DNA from: Rhodobacterales bacterium UBA3089
Lineage (GTDB): Bacteria > Pseudomonadota > Alphaproteobacteria > Rhodobacterales > Rhodobacteraceae
NCBI GenBank assembly: GCA_002367255.1
Contig: DFBD01000120.1
Location: forward strand, 1,574-7,771
Length of the DNA stretch: 6,198 nucleotides
Reading direction: 5' to 3'
In this document: in pieces, positions 1-5,681 of the stretch
Layout of the letters: every line of letters begins with the position of its first letter
Position numbering within the stretch: the stretch's first letter is position 1
Notes under the pieces: model-generated
The model's database searches: none
Told to the model about the DNA's origin: nothing
What the model saw: only the letters and a program-made list of their open reading frames with translations
Made by a program: the position numbers and the translations under genes

Positions 1-135
1 GTCGAGGCCGAGGGTATTTTGCGCAACGTCAAAGGCATCGGGTTCACGCGGTTTACGTCCGTCGATGTTGTGCGTCATCCGATGGTTGCCAAGGTTATCG
101 ATGCATATGATGCGGCGGCAAAGCGAAATGGCTGA
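1..135 (+). CDS. phoH: PhoH-like ATPase (YbeZ type), C-terminal fragment
   Basis: This is the last 44 codons of a gene that begins before the window, read in frame 1 to the TGA at 133-135. The visible tail contains [20 protein letters not shown] followed by a short [10 protein letters not shown] end, which closely resembles the C-terminus of PhoH/YbeZ proteins (the G-I-x-F-T-x-F and D-V-V-R-H-P-x-V-A signatures). PhoH-family proteins are cytoplasmic P-loop ATPases, associated by context and experiment in other bacteria with RNA metabolism. The Walker motifs lie outside the window, so activity cannot be judged here. The next gene starts inside this one (8-base overlap) and encodes YbeY, the standard partner of YbeZ, which strongly supports the call. 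Because only the tail is visible, a PhoH2-type variant cannot be strictly excluded, but the YbeY neighbour makes that unlikely. Confidence 0.88.
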   Translation, partial: VEAEGILRNVKGIGFTRFTSVDVVRHPMVAKVIDAYDAAAKRNG

Positions 136-613
136 TCGCGTAGACCTGCTGATCGAGGATGAGCGGTGGGCAGCGCTGGATATGGACGCCTTGGCAGAAC
201 GGGCGGCAAATGCGGCGCTGGAGGTTGCTGGTATCAAGTCAGATTACGAGATTTGCGTGATGGCCTGTGACGATGCCCGCATTGCCGAGTTGAACGGTGC
301 GTTTCGCGAAAAACCAAGGGCTACGAATGTGCTGTCTTGGCCTGCGTTCGAGTTGTCACCGGAAATAGAAGGGGGGCAACCTGTGCCCCCTCCGCCAGCG
401 GAAAGTTTGGGTGATATTGCCATTGCGTACGAAACATGTGCGCGCGAAGCGGCGGAAAAGGGCGTTACCATGCAGGCGCATGTTTTGCATCTTATCGTGC
501 ATGGATGCCTCCATTTACTGGGTTATGACCACGAAACTGACAAAGATGCCACGCTTATGGAGGGTTTAGAGATCAAAGCCCTTGCCAGCATGGGGGTAGA
601 GGACCCATATTGA
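128..613 (+). CDS. ybeY: endoribonuclease YbeY, 16S rRNA maturation
   Basis: YbeY is a zinc-dependent single-strand endoribonuclease of the UPF0054 family, acting in 16S rRNA 3'-end maturation and 70S ribosome quality control in the cytoplasm. The 161-residue product has the family's diagnostic metal site [11 protein letters not shown] at residues 125-135, giving the three zinc-binding histidines H125, H129 and H135. The conserved R60 and the [11 protein letters not shown] segment (about 62-72) and G95-D96 (GDIAIA) are also present. I chose the ATG at 128: it gives the usual short N-terminus ([14 protein letters not shown]), whereas the open frame continues upstream only because it runs over the phoH end. 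The start lies 8 bases inside phoH with no strong Shine-Dalgarno sequence, so translation is probably coupled to phoH. A proline-rich loop (VPPPP, about 86-90) is slightly expanded but lies outside the active site. Length is normal for alphaproteobacteria. Confidence 0.96.
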   Translation: MADRVDLLIEDERWAALDMDALAERAANAALEVAGIKSDYEICVMACDDARIAELNGAFREKPRATNVLSWPAFELSPEIEGGQPVPPPPAESLGDIAIAYETCAREAAEKGVTMQAHVLHLIVHGCLHLLGYDHETDKDATLMEGLEIKALASMGVEDPY

Positions 614-658
614 ACCCACGGGCACAGCATGTTGCCTATTGACGGATTTCAAGGAGCC

Positions 659-1558
659 ATGGGCGACACTAAAGACGGGTCTTCTATCGCAGCGCAAGGC
701 GCGCAGACAGACTTAGACACCCCCCCCTCGCATAACGGGTTTTGGGGACGACTGTTCGGGCTAAAGCCCGCTGACACTCCTGTAACAACTGACGATGCGC
801 TGGCTGTTTCTGCGGCTGGCACGAAGGACATGTTGCTGAACGTTCGCAACATGCACGATATGCGTGTCGATGATGTGGCGATCCCGACGGCGGATATTGC
901 CTCGATTTCGAATGATGCGACGCTGGACGAAGTGGTCGCGGCCTTCAGGGAATCCACCAACACCCGTTTGCCGGTTTATGCCGAGACGCTGGATAACCCG
1001 CTCGGTCTGGTGCATCTGAAAGATATTGCGCTGAACTACGGGTTCGGTGCTAGCGGTGAATTCGACCTTAAATCCATTATTCGCCCGTTGATATACGTGC
1101 CGCCTTCGATGCCCGTTGGCGCGTTGTTGCAAAAGATGCAAGGCGAACGGGTTCACATGGCGCTTGTGATTGACGAATACGGCGGGGTTGAAGGGCTGGT
1201 GACGCTTGAAGATCTAATCGAGGAAATCGTTGGCGAGATTGAAGACGAACACGACATTGAAGAGGTGCAGTTGTGGTCCGAAGAGTCATCCTCGGTATTC
1301 ATAGCGCAGGCGCGTGCCCCCTTGGATGAATTCGAGGCGGCGGCAGGCGTAGACCTGTTGCCTGACGATCTGGACGAGGAAGTCGATACGCTGGGCGGTT
1401 TGGTATTTATGCTAGTCGGGCGTGTTCCCTCGCGCGGCGAATGTATTCGCGATGGGCACGGGCATGAATTCGAGGTGGTCGATGCTGATGCGCGGCGGGT
1501 TAAAACCTTGCGGGTTCGGCTAAATGCGAAACGGCCGGTCGGCCAGGCGGCGGAATAA
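659..1558 (+). CDS. corC: CorC/YbeX-type CBS-domain protein (hemolysin family)
   Basis: The 299-residue protein belongs to the CorC/HlyC group, traditionally linked to magnesium/cobalt efflux; the exact biochemical role of soluble members is still unclear. It lacks the membrane DUF21 domain, like E. coli YbeX/CorC, so it should be cytoplasmic. The first 60 residues are polar and poorly conserved. A CBS pair follows (about 72-126 and 140-196) with the hallmark segment VIDEYGGVEGLVTLEDLIEE at 170-189 and then IVGEIEDEHD. The C-terminal CorC/transporter-associated domain spans about 206-288. I prefer the ATG at 659 because MGDTKDGSSIAAQ resembles the N-termini of Rhodobacterales homologues; AAGGAG at 651-656 precedes it, but only 2 bases away, which is tighter than usual. 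The in-frame ATG at 629 (10 residues longer) is the alternative. Codons 21-23 lie in a run of eight C. Position between ybeY and lnt matches the E. coli ybeX locus. Confidence 0.92.
   Translation: MGDTKDGSSIAAQGAQTDLDTPPSHNGFWGRLFGLKPADTPVTTDDALAVSAAGTKDMLLNVRNMHDMRVDDVAIPTADIASISNDATLDEVVAAFRESTNTRLPVYAETLDNPLGLVHLKDIALNYGFGASGEFDLKSIIRPLIYVPPSMPVGALLQKMQGERVHMALVIDEYGGVEGLVTLEDLIEEIVGEIEDEHDIEEVQLWSEESSSVFIAQARAPLDEFEAAAGVDLLPDDLDEEVDTLGGLVFMLVGRVPSRGECIRDGHGHEFEVVDADARRVKTLRVRLNAKRPVGQAAE
720..727 (+). repeat. C8 homopolymer inside corC
   Basis: Eight consecutive C residues cover the last two bases of codon 21 (Thr) and codons 22-23 (Pro-Pro) of corC. The reading frame is intact as written. 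A change of one base would shift the frame before both CBS domains and so abolish the protein. Such runs can be slippage-prone, and they are also a common site of base-calling error. Confidence 0.9.
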
Positions 1559-1563
1559 TTCGC

Positions 1564-3036
1564 GTGGGGTTGGCTGCGCGGGTAGGGGCGTTGAACGGCT
1601 GGCGACAATTGTTGCTGGCGTTTGTTGCAGGCGCGGTGTTGGGCTTGGTGCAAGCCCCGTGGTCTTTCCCTTTGGCGTTTTTCATCGCCCTTCCGGTTAT
1701 CTTTTGGCTTCACGATGGTGCGGCCACCAAGCGTCGCGCAGCGGCTGTCGGGTGGTTCGCGGGCCTTGGGTATTTCGGCCTGACGTTGGCGTGGATAGTC
1801 GAGCCGTTCTTGATAGACATTGTCCGCCACGGTTGGATGGCTCCGTTCGCGCTGCTCTTTATGGCCGCAGGTTTGGCGGCGTTCTGGGCTGTTGCTTTCG
1901 GGGTGGCCCCGCGCGGGAAAACTTTCATGCTCGTGGTATTATGGTCGCTGGTGGAACTGGCACGGTCCTATGTGTTCACAGGGTTTCCGTGGGTGCTTTT
2001 AGGGCAAGGCTGGTTGGAAACACCGTTAATACAAGTCGTCTACTATATCGGTGTGCATGGCTTGGGATTGTTAACGTTGTTCGCCATCGCGTTACTTTCG
2101 CAAATGCGAATGAAGCAGGTTTTCGCCGGAGCGGCGATCATTGTATCCTTATGGGGATTCGGGTCTTATCGGCTGTCTCAACCTGTTAGCCCGCGTGCGG
2201 ACGGGTTTGTGGTGCGTATTGTTCAACCCAATGTTGACCAAAAGCTGAAATGGCTGCCGGAGTTCCAGGCAGAGTTTTTCCAGCGCCATCTTGATTTAAG
2301 CACCCGCGAGGGGGACTTTGATACCGTCATTTGGCCCGAAGCATCCGTGCCATTTTTGCTGGAAGAACGCCCGGATTTGTTGCGGGTTATGGCATCGACC
2401 GTTGGCACTGAAATTATTTTCGGGGTGCGGCGTCGTGACGAAGGGGGAAACTGGTTTAACACGTTGGTATTATTGCATAACGGCGGCACGAGTACCGAAG
2501 TTTATGATAAACAGCATCTTGTTCCTTTTGGGGAATACATTCCGTTTCAGGAAATATTGAAGCTGACCGGAATATCCGCCCTTACGGGAACAGGTTGGAC
2601 CGCAGGGGATATTTCACCGATTATATCGGTTGGTCAGGGCCCTTCATTCTTGCCATTAATATGTTACGAGGCGATCTTCCCAAGCCTTGCGTCGAAAACA
2701 AACGTACCGGTTGACTGGATCGTTCAGATTACGAATGACGCATGGTTTGGCAAGGTTAGCGGGCCTTATCAACATCTTGCGCAGGCCCGTATTCGGTCGA
2801 TTGAGCAGGGAAAACCGCTGGCGCGTTCGGCCAACACTGGTATTTCCGCTTTGATTGACCCTTACGGACGTATTATCGATTCAATTCCTTTGGGCCAGAT
2901 GGGGGTTATTGACGTGGCGTTGCCTGCCCAATTGCCGCGTAGCTTTTATGGACGCACTCTGGATTGGCCGATTGCAGGAATTTTGCTGTTGTTAACGATA
3001 TTGCAACTTTTGCCCGTTAAAAGGCGCCGATCTTGA
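1564..3036 (+). CDS. lnt: apolipoprotein N-acyltransferase Lnt
   Basis: Lnt moves an acyl chain from a membrane phospholipid to the N-terminal cysteine of apolipoproteins, the last step of lipoprotein maturation in the inner membrane of Gram-negative bacteria. The 490-residue product has the expected layout: about seven hydrophobic segments in the first 203 residues, a periplasmic nitrilase-fold domain (about 215-455), and a last membrane helix (about 467-484) before a basic KRRRS tail. The catalytic triad is visible as E259 (VIWPEAS), K316 (VYDKQHLVPFGEYIP) and C367 (LICYEAIFP), with the conserved E324 in PFGEY. The start is GTG at 1564, 5 bases after the corC stop, with only a weak GGCGG-like ribosome binding site, so coupling to corC is likely. 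TTG at 1591 is a possible later start. A 221-residue frame over its 5' part is a shadow. Confidence 0.96.
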   Translation: MGLAARVGALNGWRQLLLAFVAGAVLGLVQAPWSFPLAFFIALPVIFWLHDGAATKRRAAAVGWFAGLGYFGLTLAWIVEPFLIDIVRHGWMAPFALLFMAAGLAAFWAVAFGVAPRGKTFMLVVLWSLVELARSYVFTGFPWVLLGQGWLETPLIQVVYYIGVHGLGLLTLFAIALLSQMRMKQVFAGAAIIVSLWGFGSYRLSQPVSPRADGFVVRIVQPNVDQKLKWLPEFQAEFFQRHLDLSTREGDFDTVIWPEASVPFLLEERPDLLRVMASTVGTEIIFGVRRRDEGGNWFNTLVLLHNGGTSTEVYDKQHLVPFGEYIPFQEILKLTGISALTGTGWTAGDISPIISVGQGPSFLPLICYEAIFPSLASKTNVPVDWIVQITNDAWFGKVSGPYQHLAQARIRSIEQGKPLARSANTGISALIDPYGRIIDSIPLGQMGVIDVALPAQLPRSFYGRTLDWPIAGILLLLTILQLLPVKRRRS

Positions 3037-3086
3037 GAATTTCCGTATTCCTGCACCGTGTTCGTCTATTAAGCAGCATCAGGGCA

Positions 3087-3114
3087 TTGACGTCACGACT
3101 TCGCTTCATTTAGA
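3087..3114 (+). promoter_or_regulatory. putative sigma-70-type promoter of metK
   Basis: TTGACG (3087-3092) matches the -35 consensus at five of six positions and is separated by 16 bases from TTTAGA (3109-3114), a weak -10. Transcription would begin near 3121, leaving a leader of about 30 bases before the metK TTG. It lies in the only substantial gap between lnt and metK. The call rests on motif matching alone; the -10 is poor. Confidence 0.4.
3088..3095. promoter_or_regulatory. perfect palindrome TGACGTCA overlapping the metK -35
   Basis: TGACGTCA is a perfect 8-base palindrome that shares five bases with the putative -35 element, a position where a dimeric repressor would block RNA polymerase. 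The symmetry does not extend beyond 8 bases, so chance is quite possible. No regulator gene for it is present in the window. Confidence 0.25.
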
Positions 3115-3140
3115 GAAACATACCACCAGCTTTTTGCGAT

Positions 3141-3145
3141 GGAGG
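3141..3145 (+). promoter_or_regulatory. metK ribosome binding site that decides a TTG start
   Basis: GGAGG lies 5 bases before the TTG at 3151, an ideal spacing. The upstream in-frame ATG at 3139 shares its G with this site and has nothing resembling a Shine-Dalgarno sequence before it (the preceding bases are CCAGCTTTTTGCG). The site therefore points to TTG as the true start. A small hairpin, GCCA (3145-3148) pairing with TGGC (3152-3155) around a CAT loop, could partly mask the last G of the site and the start codon. Confidence 0.75.
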
Positions 3146-3150
3146 CCACA

Positions 3151-4317
3151 TTGGCTCGACAAAATTATATGTTTACTTCGGAATCCGTTTCCGAAGGTCA
3201 CCCCGACAAACTTTGCGACCGTATTTCGGACGCTGTTCTCGATGCCTTTTTGGCCGAAGATGCGGAGGCCCGTGTTGCCTGTGAAACTTTCGCAACGACG
3301 GACCGTGTGGTTGTTGGTGGCGAGGTTCGCGGCCCGCAAGCCGTGATCGACAGCGTTGAAGACATCGCGCGCAAATGTGTGCGTGACATTGGCTATGAAC
3401 AGGAAGGGTTCCACTGGAATACCTTCAAGATGGATAACTATCTGCACGATCAATCTTCGGATATCGCGCAGGGTGTTGATGCGGCCGGCAACAAGGACGA
3501 AGGCGCGGGCGATCAGGGGATCATGTTCGGTTATGCTGTCGATGAAACGAAGGAGCTGATGCCAGCCCCGATTCATTATGCGCACGCGATTTTGTCCCGT
3601 CTGGCAGAGGTCCGCAAAAGCGGTGCCGAGCCGACGCTCGGGCCGGATGCCAAGACGCAGCTTTCGCTGGAATACGTTAACGGGAAGCCGGTATCGGTAT
3701 CCTCTATCGTGTTGTCCACGCAGCATATGGATGAAAGCATGTCATCCCAAGATGTGCGTGATGTGGTGGAACCGTACATCCGCGATATTCTGCCTGAAAG
3801 CTGGATCACACCCAAGACTGCCTGGCACGTGAACCCTACGGGGAAATTTGTGATTGGCGGGCCGGACGGCGACGCTGGCCTGACTGGCCGCAAGATTATC
3901 GTTGATACATATGGCGGCGCGGCACCACATGGTGGCGGGGCGTTTTCGGGGAAAGATCCGACCAAGGTTGACCGCTCGGCAGCATACGCAGCGCGGTATT
4001 TGGCCAAGAACGTGGTTGCTGCCGGTTTGGCGAAGCGCTGTGTTATCCAGCTGTCTTACGCGATTGGCGTGGCTAAGCCGTTGTCGATTTACGCTGACAC
4101 TTACGGAACCGGCACGGTGCATGAGGCCGAAATTGAACGTGCTATCGCCGAGGTTATGGACCTGACGCCGCGCGGTATTCGCGAGCATCTGGGCCTGAAT
4201 AAACCCATCTATCAGCGCACGGCGGCTTATGGCCACTTTGGGCGTGCGCCTGAAGCGGACGGTGGCTTTAGCTGGGAAAAAACCGATCTGGTGGATATGC
4301 TGAAGCGCACAGTTTAA
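3151..4317 (+). CDS. metK: S-adenosylmethionine synthetase (methionine adenosyltransferase)
   Basis: MetK makes S-adenosylmethionine from ATP and methionine, releasing phosphate and pyrophosphate; it is a cytoplasmic enzyme that needs Mg2+ and K+. From the TTG the product is 388 residues, starting [20 protein letters not shown], which is the normal bacterial N-terminus and length. Signature segments are GHPDK (16-20; His and Asp for phosphate and metal binding), E45 in ACETFATT (the potassium/ATP region), [12 protein letters not shown] (118-129, methionine-binding loop signature), [12 protein letters not shown] (239-250) and the glycine-rich [19 protein letters not shown] (261-279) that holds the phosphate-contacting lysines. 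No key residue is missing. Starting at the upstream ATG (3139) would add only MEAT and would place the strong GGAGG inside the coding region, so I reject it. metK follows lnt after 114 bases with its own likely promoter and is followed 6 bases later by trmB, which uses SAM. Confidence 0.98.
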   Translation: MARQNYMFTSESVSEGHPDKLCDRISDAVLDAFLAEDAEARVACETFATTDRVVVGGEVRGPQAVIDSVEDIARKCVRDIGYEQEGFHWNTFKMDNYLHDQSSDIAQGVDAAGNKDEGAGDQGIMFGYAVDETKELMPAPIHYAHAILSRLAEVRKSGAEPTLGPDAKTQLSLEYVNGKPVSVSSIVLSTQHMDESMSSQDVRDVVEPYIRDILPESWITPKTAWHVNPTGKFVIGGPDGDAGLTGRKIIVDTYGGAAPHGGGAFSGKDPTKVDRSAAYAARYLAKNVVAAGLAKRCVIQLSYAIGVAKPLSIYADTYGTGTVHEAEIERAIAEVMDLTPRGIREHLGLNKPIYQRTAAYGHFGRAPEADGGFSWEKTDLVDMLKRTV

Positions 4318-4323
4318 GTCAGA

Positions 4324-5049
4324 ATGTCGAACGAGCCAAACATTAAACCGGCGGATGCACCGCGACGGAACTTTTATGGCCGTCGTCGGGGTAAGGCCCT
4401 GCGCAAGAACCAGATCAAACATCTGGATACGACGCTGGAGGCGGTCTCGCCCAAGGGGGTTTCGCTTGAGGAAAATCCCGGGCGTAACCCTATTGATCTG
4501 CACGCATTGTTTGGCAACGATAACCCTGTCTGGCTGGAAATCGGTTTTGGCGGCGGCGAGCATCTGTTGCATATGGCCGAGACGTATCCAGATGTGAACG
4601 TGCTGGGGGTTGAGGCATTCCTGAACGGGGTTGCCAAAATCGTTCCGCTGATTGACGAGCATGACCTGACGAACGCACGAGTCTATTGGGGGGACGCGCG
4701 CGATTTGCTTGAGGTGTTGCCTGAGGGCGCCCTCGACAAGGTATTTTTGCTTTATCCTGACCCGTGGCACAAAACGCGCCACCATGCGCGCCGGTTTGTG
4801 AACGTGGAAAATCTGGATATGATTTCGCGGGCGCTGAAGTCTGGCGGGATATTTCGAGTGGCGACGGATATCGAAAATTATGTCCACCACACATTGGAAC
4901 GCATCATGCCACGCGAGGATTTCGCGTGGTTGGCGGAGGCCCCGCAAGACTGGCGCGAGCCGTGGTCCGACTGGACCCGCACAAGATACGAGGCCAAGGC
5001 GATCCGCGAGGGGCGCAGGCCGCATTATTTGACGTTTCACAAAGTTTAG
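4324..5049 (+). CDS. trmB: tRNA (guanine-N7-)-methyltransferase TrmB
   Basis: TrmB methylates N7 of G46 in the variable loop of tRNAs with SAM as donor. The 241-residue product is a Rossmann-fold methyltransferase with motif I LEIGFGGGEHLLHMAE (71-86), an acidic strand end in LGVEAFLNGV (94-103), a DARD loop (124-127), and the family signature LYPDPWHKTRHHARRF (143-158), whose Asp is catalytic in characterised members. The C-terminal TRYEAKAIREGRRPHYLTF (220-238) is the usual TrmB end that contacts SAM and tRNA. The basic N-terminus (RRNFYGRRRGKALRKNQ, 14-30) is typical of alphaproteobacterial forms. The ATG lies 6 bases after the metK stop with no clear Shine-Dalgarno sequence, so translation probably relies on ribosomes finishing metK. 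Being co-transcribed with metK couples a SAM consumer to SAM supply. Confidence 0.96.
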   Translation: MSNEPNIKPADAPRRNFYGRRRGKALRKNQIKHLDTTLEAVSPKGVSLEENPGRNPIDLHALFGNDNPVWLEIGFGGGEHLLHMAETYPDVNVLGVEAFLNGVAKIVPLIDEHDLTNARVYWGDARDLLEVLPEGALDKVFLLYPDPWHKTRHHARRFVNVENLDMISRALKSGGIFRVATDIENYVHHTLERIMPREDFAWLAEAPQDWREPWSDWTRTRYEAKAIREGRRPHYLTFHKV

Positions 5050-5100
5050 GCGAAACCCACAGGGTTGATGCAGGTCAAGGCGCAAATGTCCTTATAGGCG

Positions 5101-5119
5101 TTCAATGTCATAAATTGAA
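5101..5119. repeat. 6-base inverted repeat before the dksA-like gene
   Basis: TTCAAT (5101-5106) and ATTGAA (5114-5119) are perfect inverted copies around a 7-base AT-rich centre (GTCATAA). They sit in the 89-base gap between trmB and the dksA-like gene, ending 7 bases before the AAGGA ribosome binding site (5127-5131). This could be an operator half-site pair or a weak RNA hairpin. I found no convincing -35/-10 pair near it (TATAGG at 5093-5098 has no good -35 at normal spacing). Confidence 0.35.
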
Positions 5120-5138
5120 TGTGAAGAAGGATGAATTA

Positions 5139-5456
5139 ATGAAAACGACTGCTGAACGCGAGACCCAATTGCGCGCCCGTTTGACGGAACTGGATGCACA
5201 TCTGCATACGATTGAGGGCGCCCTCGACGAGATGCCTGACAAAGACGTTGAAGAACGTGCTGTTGAGCGTGAGAGCGATGAGGTTCTGGAGGGTCTTGGA
5301 AATACCGAGTTGCTGGAACTCCGTATGGTCGAAGCCGCATTGGTGCGGATAGCTGAAGGCGAATATGGCTATTGCGTGGAGTGTGGTGACAAAATTTCCG
5401 AGGAGCGGCTAGACGTATTGCCGGCGACTCCGAAATGTCGGAAATGTGCGTCCTAA
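5139..5456 (+). CDS. short DksA/TraR-family C4 zinc-finger protein
   Basis: The family binds the secondary channel of RNA polymerase and, in E. coli DksA, works with ppGpp to adjust rRNA and amino acid promoters. This 105-residue protein has an N-terminal helical, coiled-coil-like region (about 3-72) and a zinc finger with C79, C82, C100 and C103 (GYCVECG ... PKCRKC). Where E. coli DksA has its D-P-x-D-R-A coiled-coil tip, this protein has DVEERA (36-41): the first acid is kept and the second is Glu instead of Asp. It is shorter than E. coli DksA (151 residues), lacking part of the N-terminus and the C-terminal helix. The ATG at 5139 has AAGGA 7 bases upstream; an upstream GTG (5121) lacks such a site. 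The open frame extends further upstream only through trmB. Whether it acts as a true DksA, a TraR-like factor or neither cannot be decided from sequence. Confidence 0.88.
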   Translation: MKTTAERETQLRARLTELDAHLHTIEGALDEMPDKDVEERAVERESDEVLEGLGNTELLELRMVEAALVRIAEGEYGYCVECGDKISEERLDVLPATPKCRKCAS

Positions 5457-5477
5457 ATATACCTGAAAGGAACTGAT

Positions 5478-5681
5478 ATGCCTTTTGAAAGTCTAAAAGC
5501 CCGTATGTCGCTGTTGCTGGAGCAAATGGTCCACCAACCCGAAGATATGCATGAATTGCAAGAAACCCTGCGCGAAGAATTGGCGGAGTTGCGGGCAGCA
5601 GGCCTGCCTGTCCCGTTTGATCTTGTAGAGCTGGAACAACAACTGGAAGAGCAGTTGAATTTGCCCAAGAAGGGCAAATGA
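5478..5681 (+). CDS. small acidic helical protein, unknown function
   Basis: I do not recognise a named family for this 67-residue protein. It has a good ribosome binding site (AAAGGAA, 5466-5472, 5 bases before the ATG), lies 21 bases after the dksA-like gene, and its stop overlaps the permease start in ATGA, so it is very probably translated. By eye it forms two amphipathic helices, about 2-18 and 21-40, then a Gly-Leu-Pro-x-Pro turn (42-46) and a third Glu/Gln-rich helix (47-60), ending in a basic LPKKGK tail. It has 14 acidic and 7 basic residues, no cysteine, no signal peptide and no membrane segment, so it should be cytoplasmic. The helix-rich, Glu-Leu-rich composition suggests a coiled-coil or protein-binding role. 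Function is unknown; its position links it to the zinc-finger protein and the transporter. Confidence 0.8.
   Translation: MPFESLKARMSLLLEQMVHQPEDMHELQETLREELAELRAAGLPVPFDLVELEQQLEEQLNLPKKGK

Noticed and set aside
1153..1830. Minus-strand open frame (225 codons) opposite corC and lnt
   Set aside because: Ser/Arg/Pro-rich low-complexity translation with no motif, antisense to conserved coding sequence.
1524..2189. Plus-strand open frame (221 codons) over the corC end and lnt 5' half
   Set aside because: It overlaps lnt in another frame, is Arg/Gly/Cys-rich with no domain, and lnt in this stretch encodes proper membrane helices.
3037..3050. GAAT ... ATTC stem just after the lnt stop as a terminator
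   Set aside because: Four AT-rich pairs with no T-run; too weak to support a call.
3088..3150. SAM/SAH, SAM-II or similar riboswitch before metK
   Set aside because: Only a partial resemblance to the SAM/SAH 5' half is present; the partner strand GTGAC is absent, and the SAM-II conserved loop and 3' elements are not found. Kept as a question in the findings, not as a feature.
5054..5066. AACCC-ACA-GGGTT hairpin after trmB as a terminator
   Set aside because: The stem is only 5 bases and no T-run follows, so it is not a credible intrinsic terminator.
3742..5085. Long minus-strand open frame (447 codons) across metK and trmB
   Set aside because: It lies opposite two genes with full family motifs, is rich in residues expected from reversed codons (Arg, His, Gln, Pro), shows no recognisable domain, and is best explained by codon bias of the + strand genes.
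4764..5138. Upstream extension of the dksA-like gene into trmB
   Set aside because: The frame is open by chance; the ATG at 5139 has a well-spaced AAGGA and gives the expected short DksA-type N-terminus, while the extension has no family resemblance.
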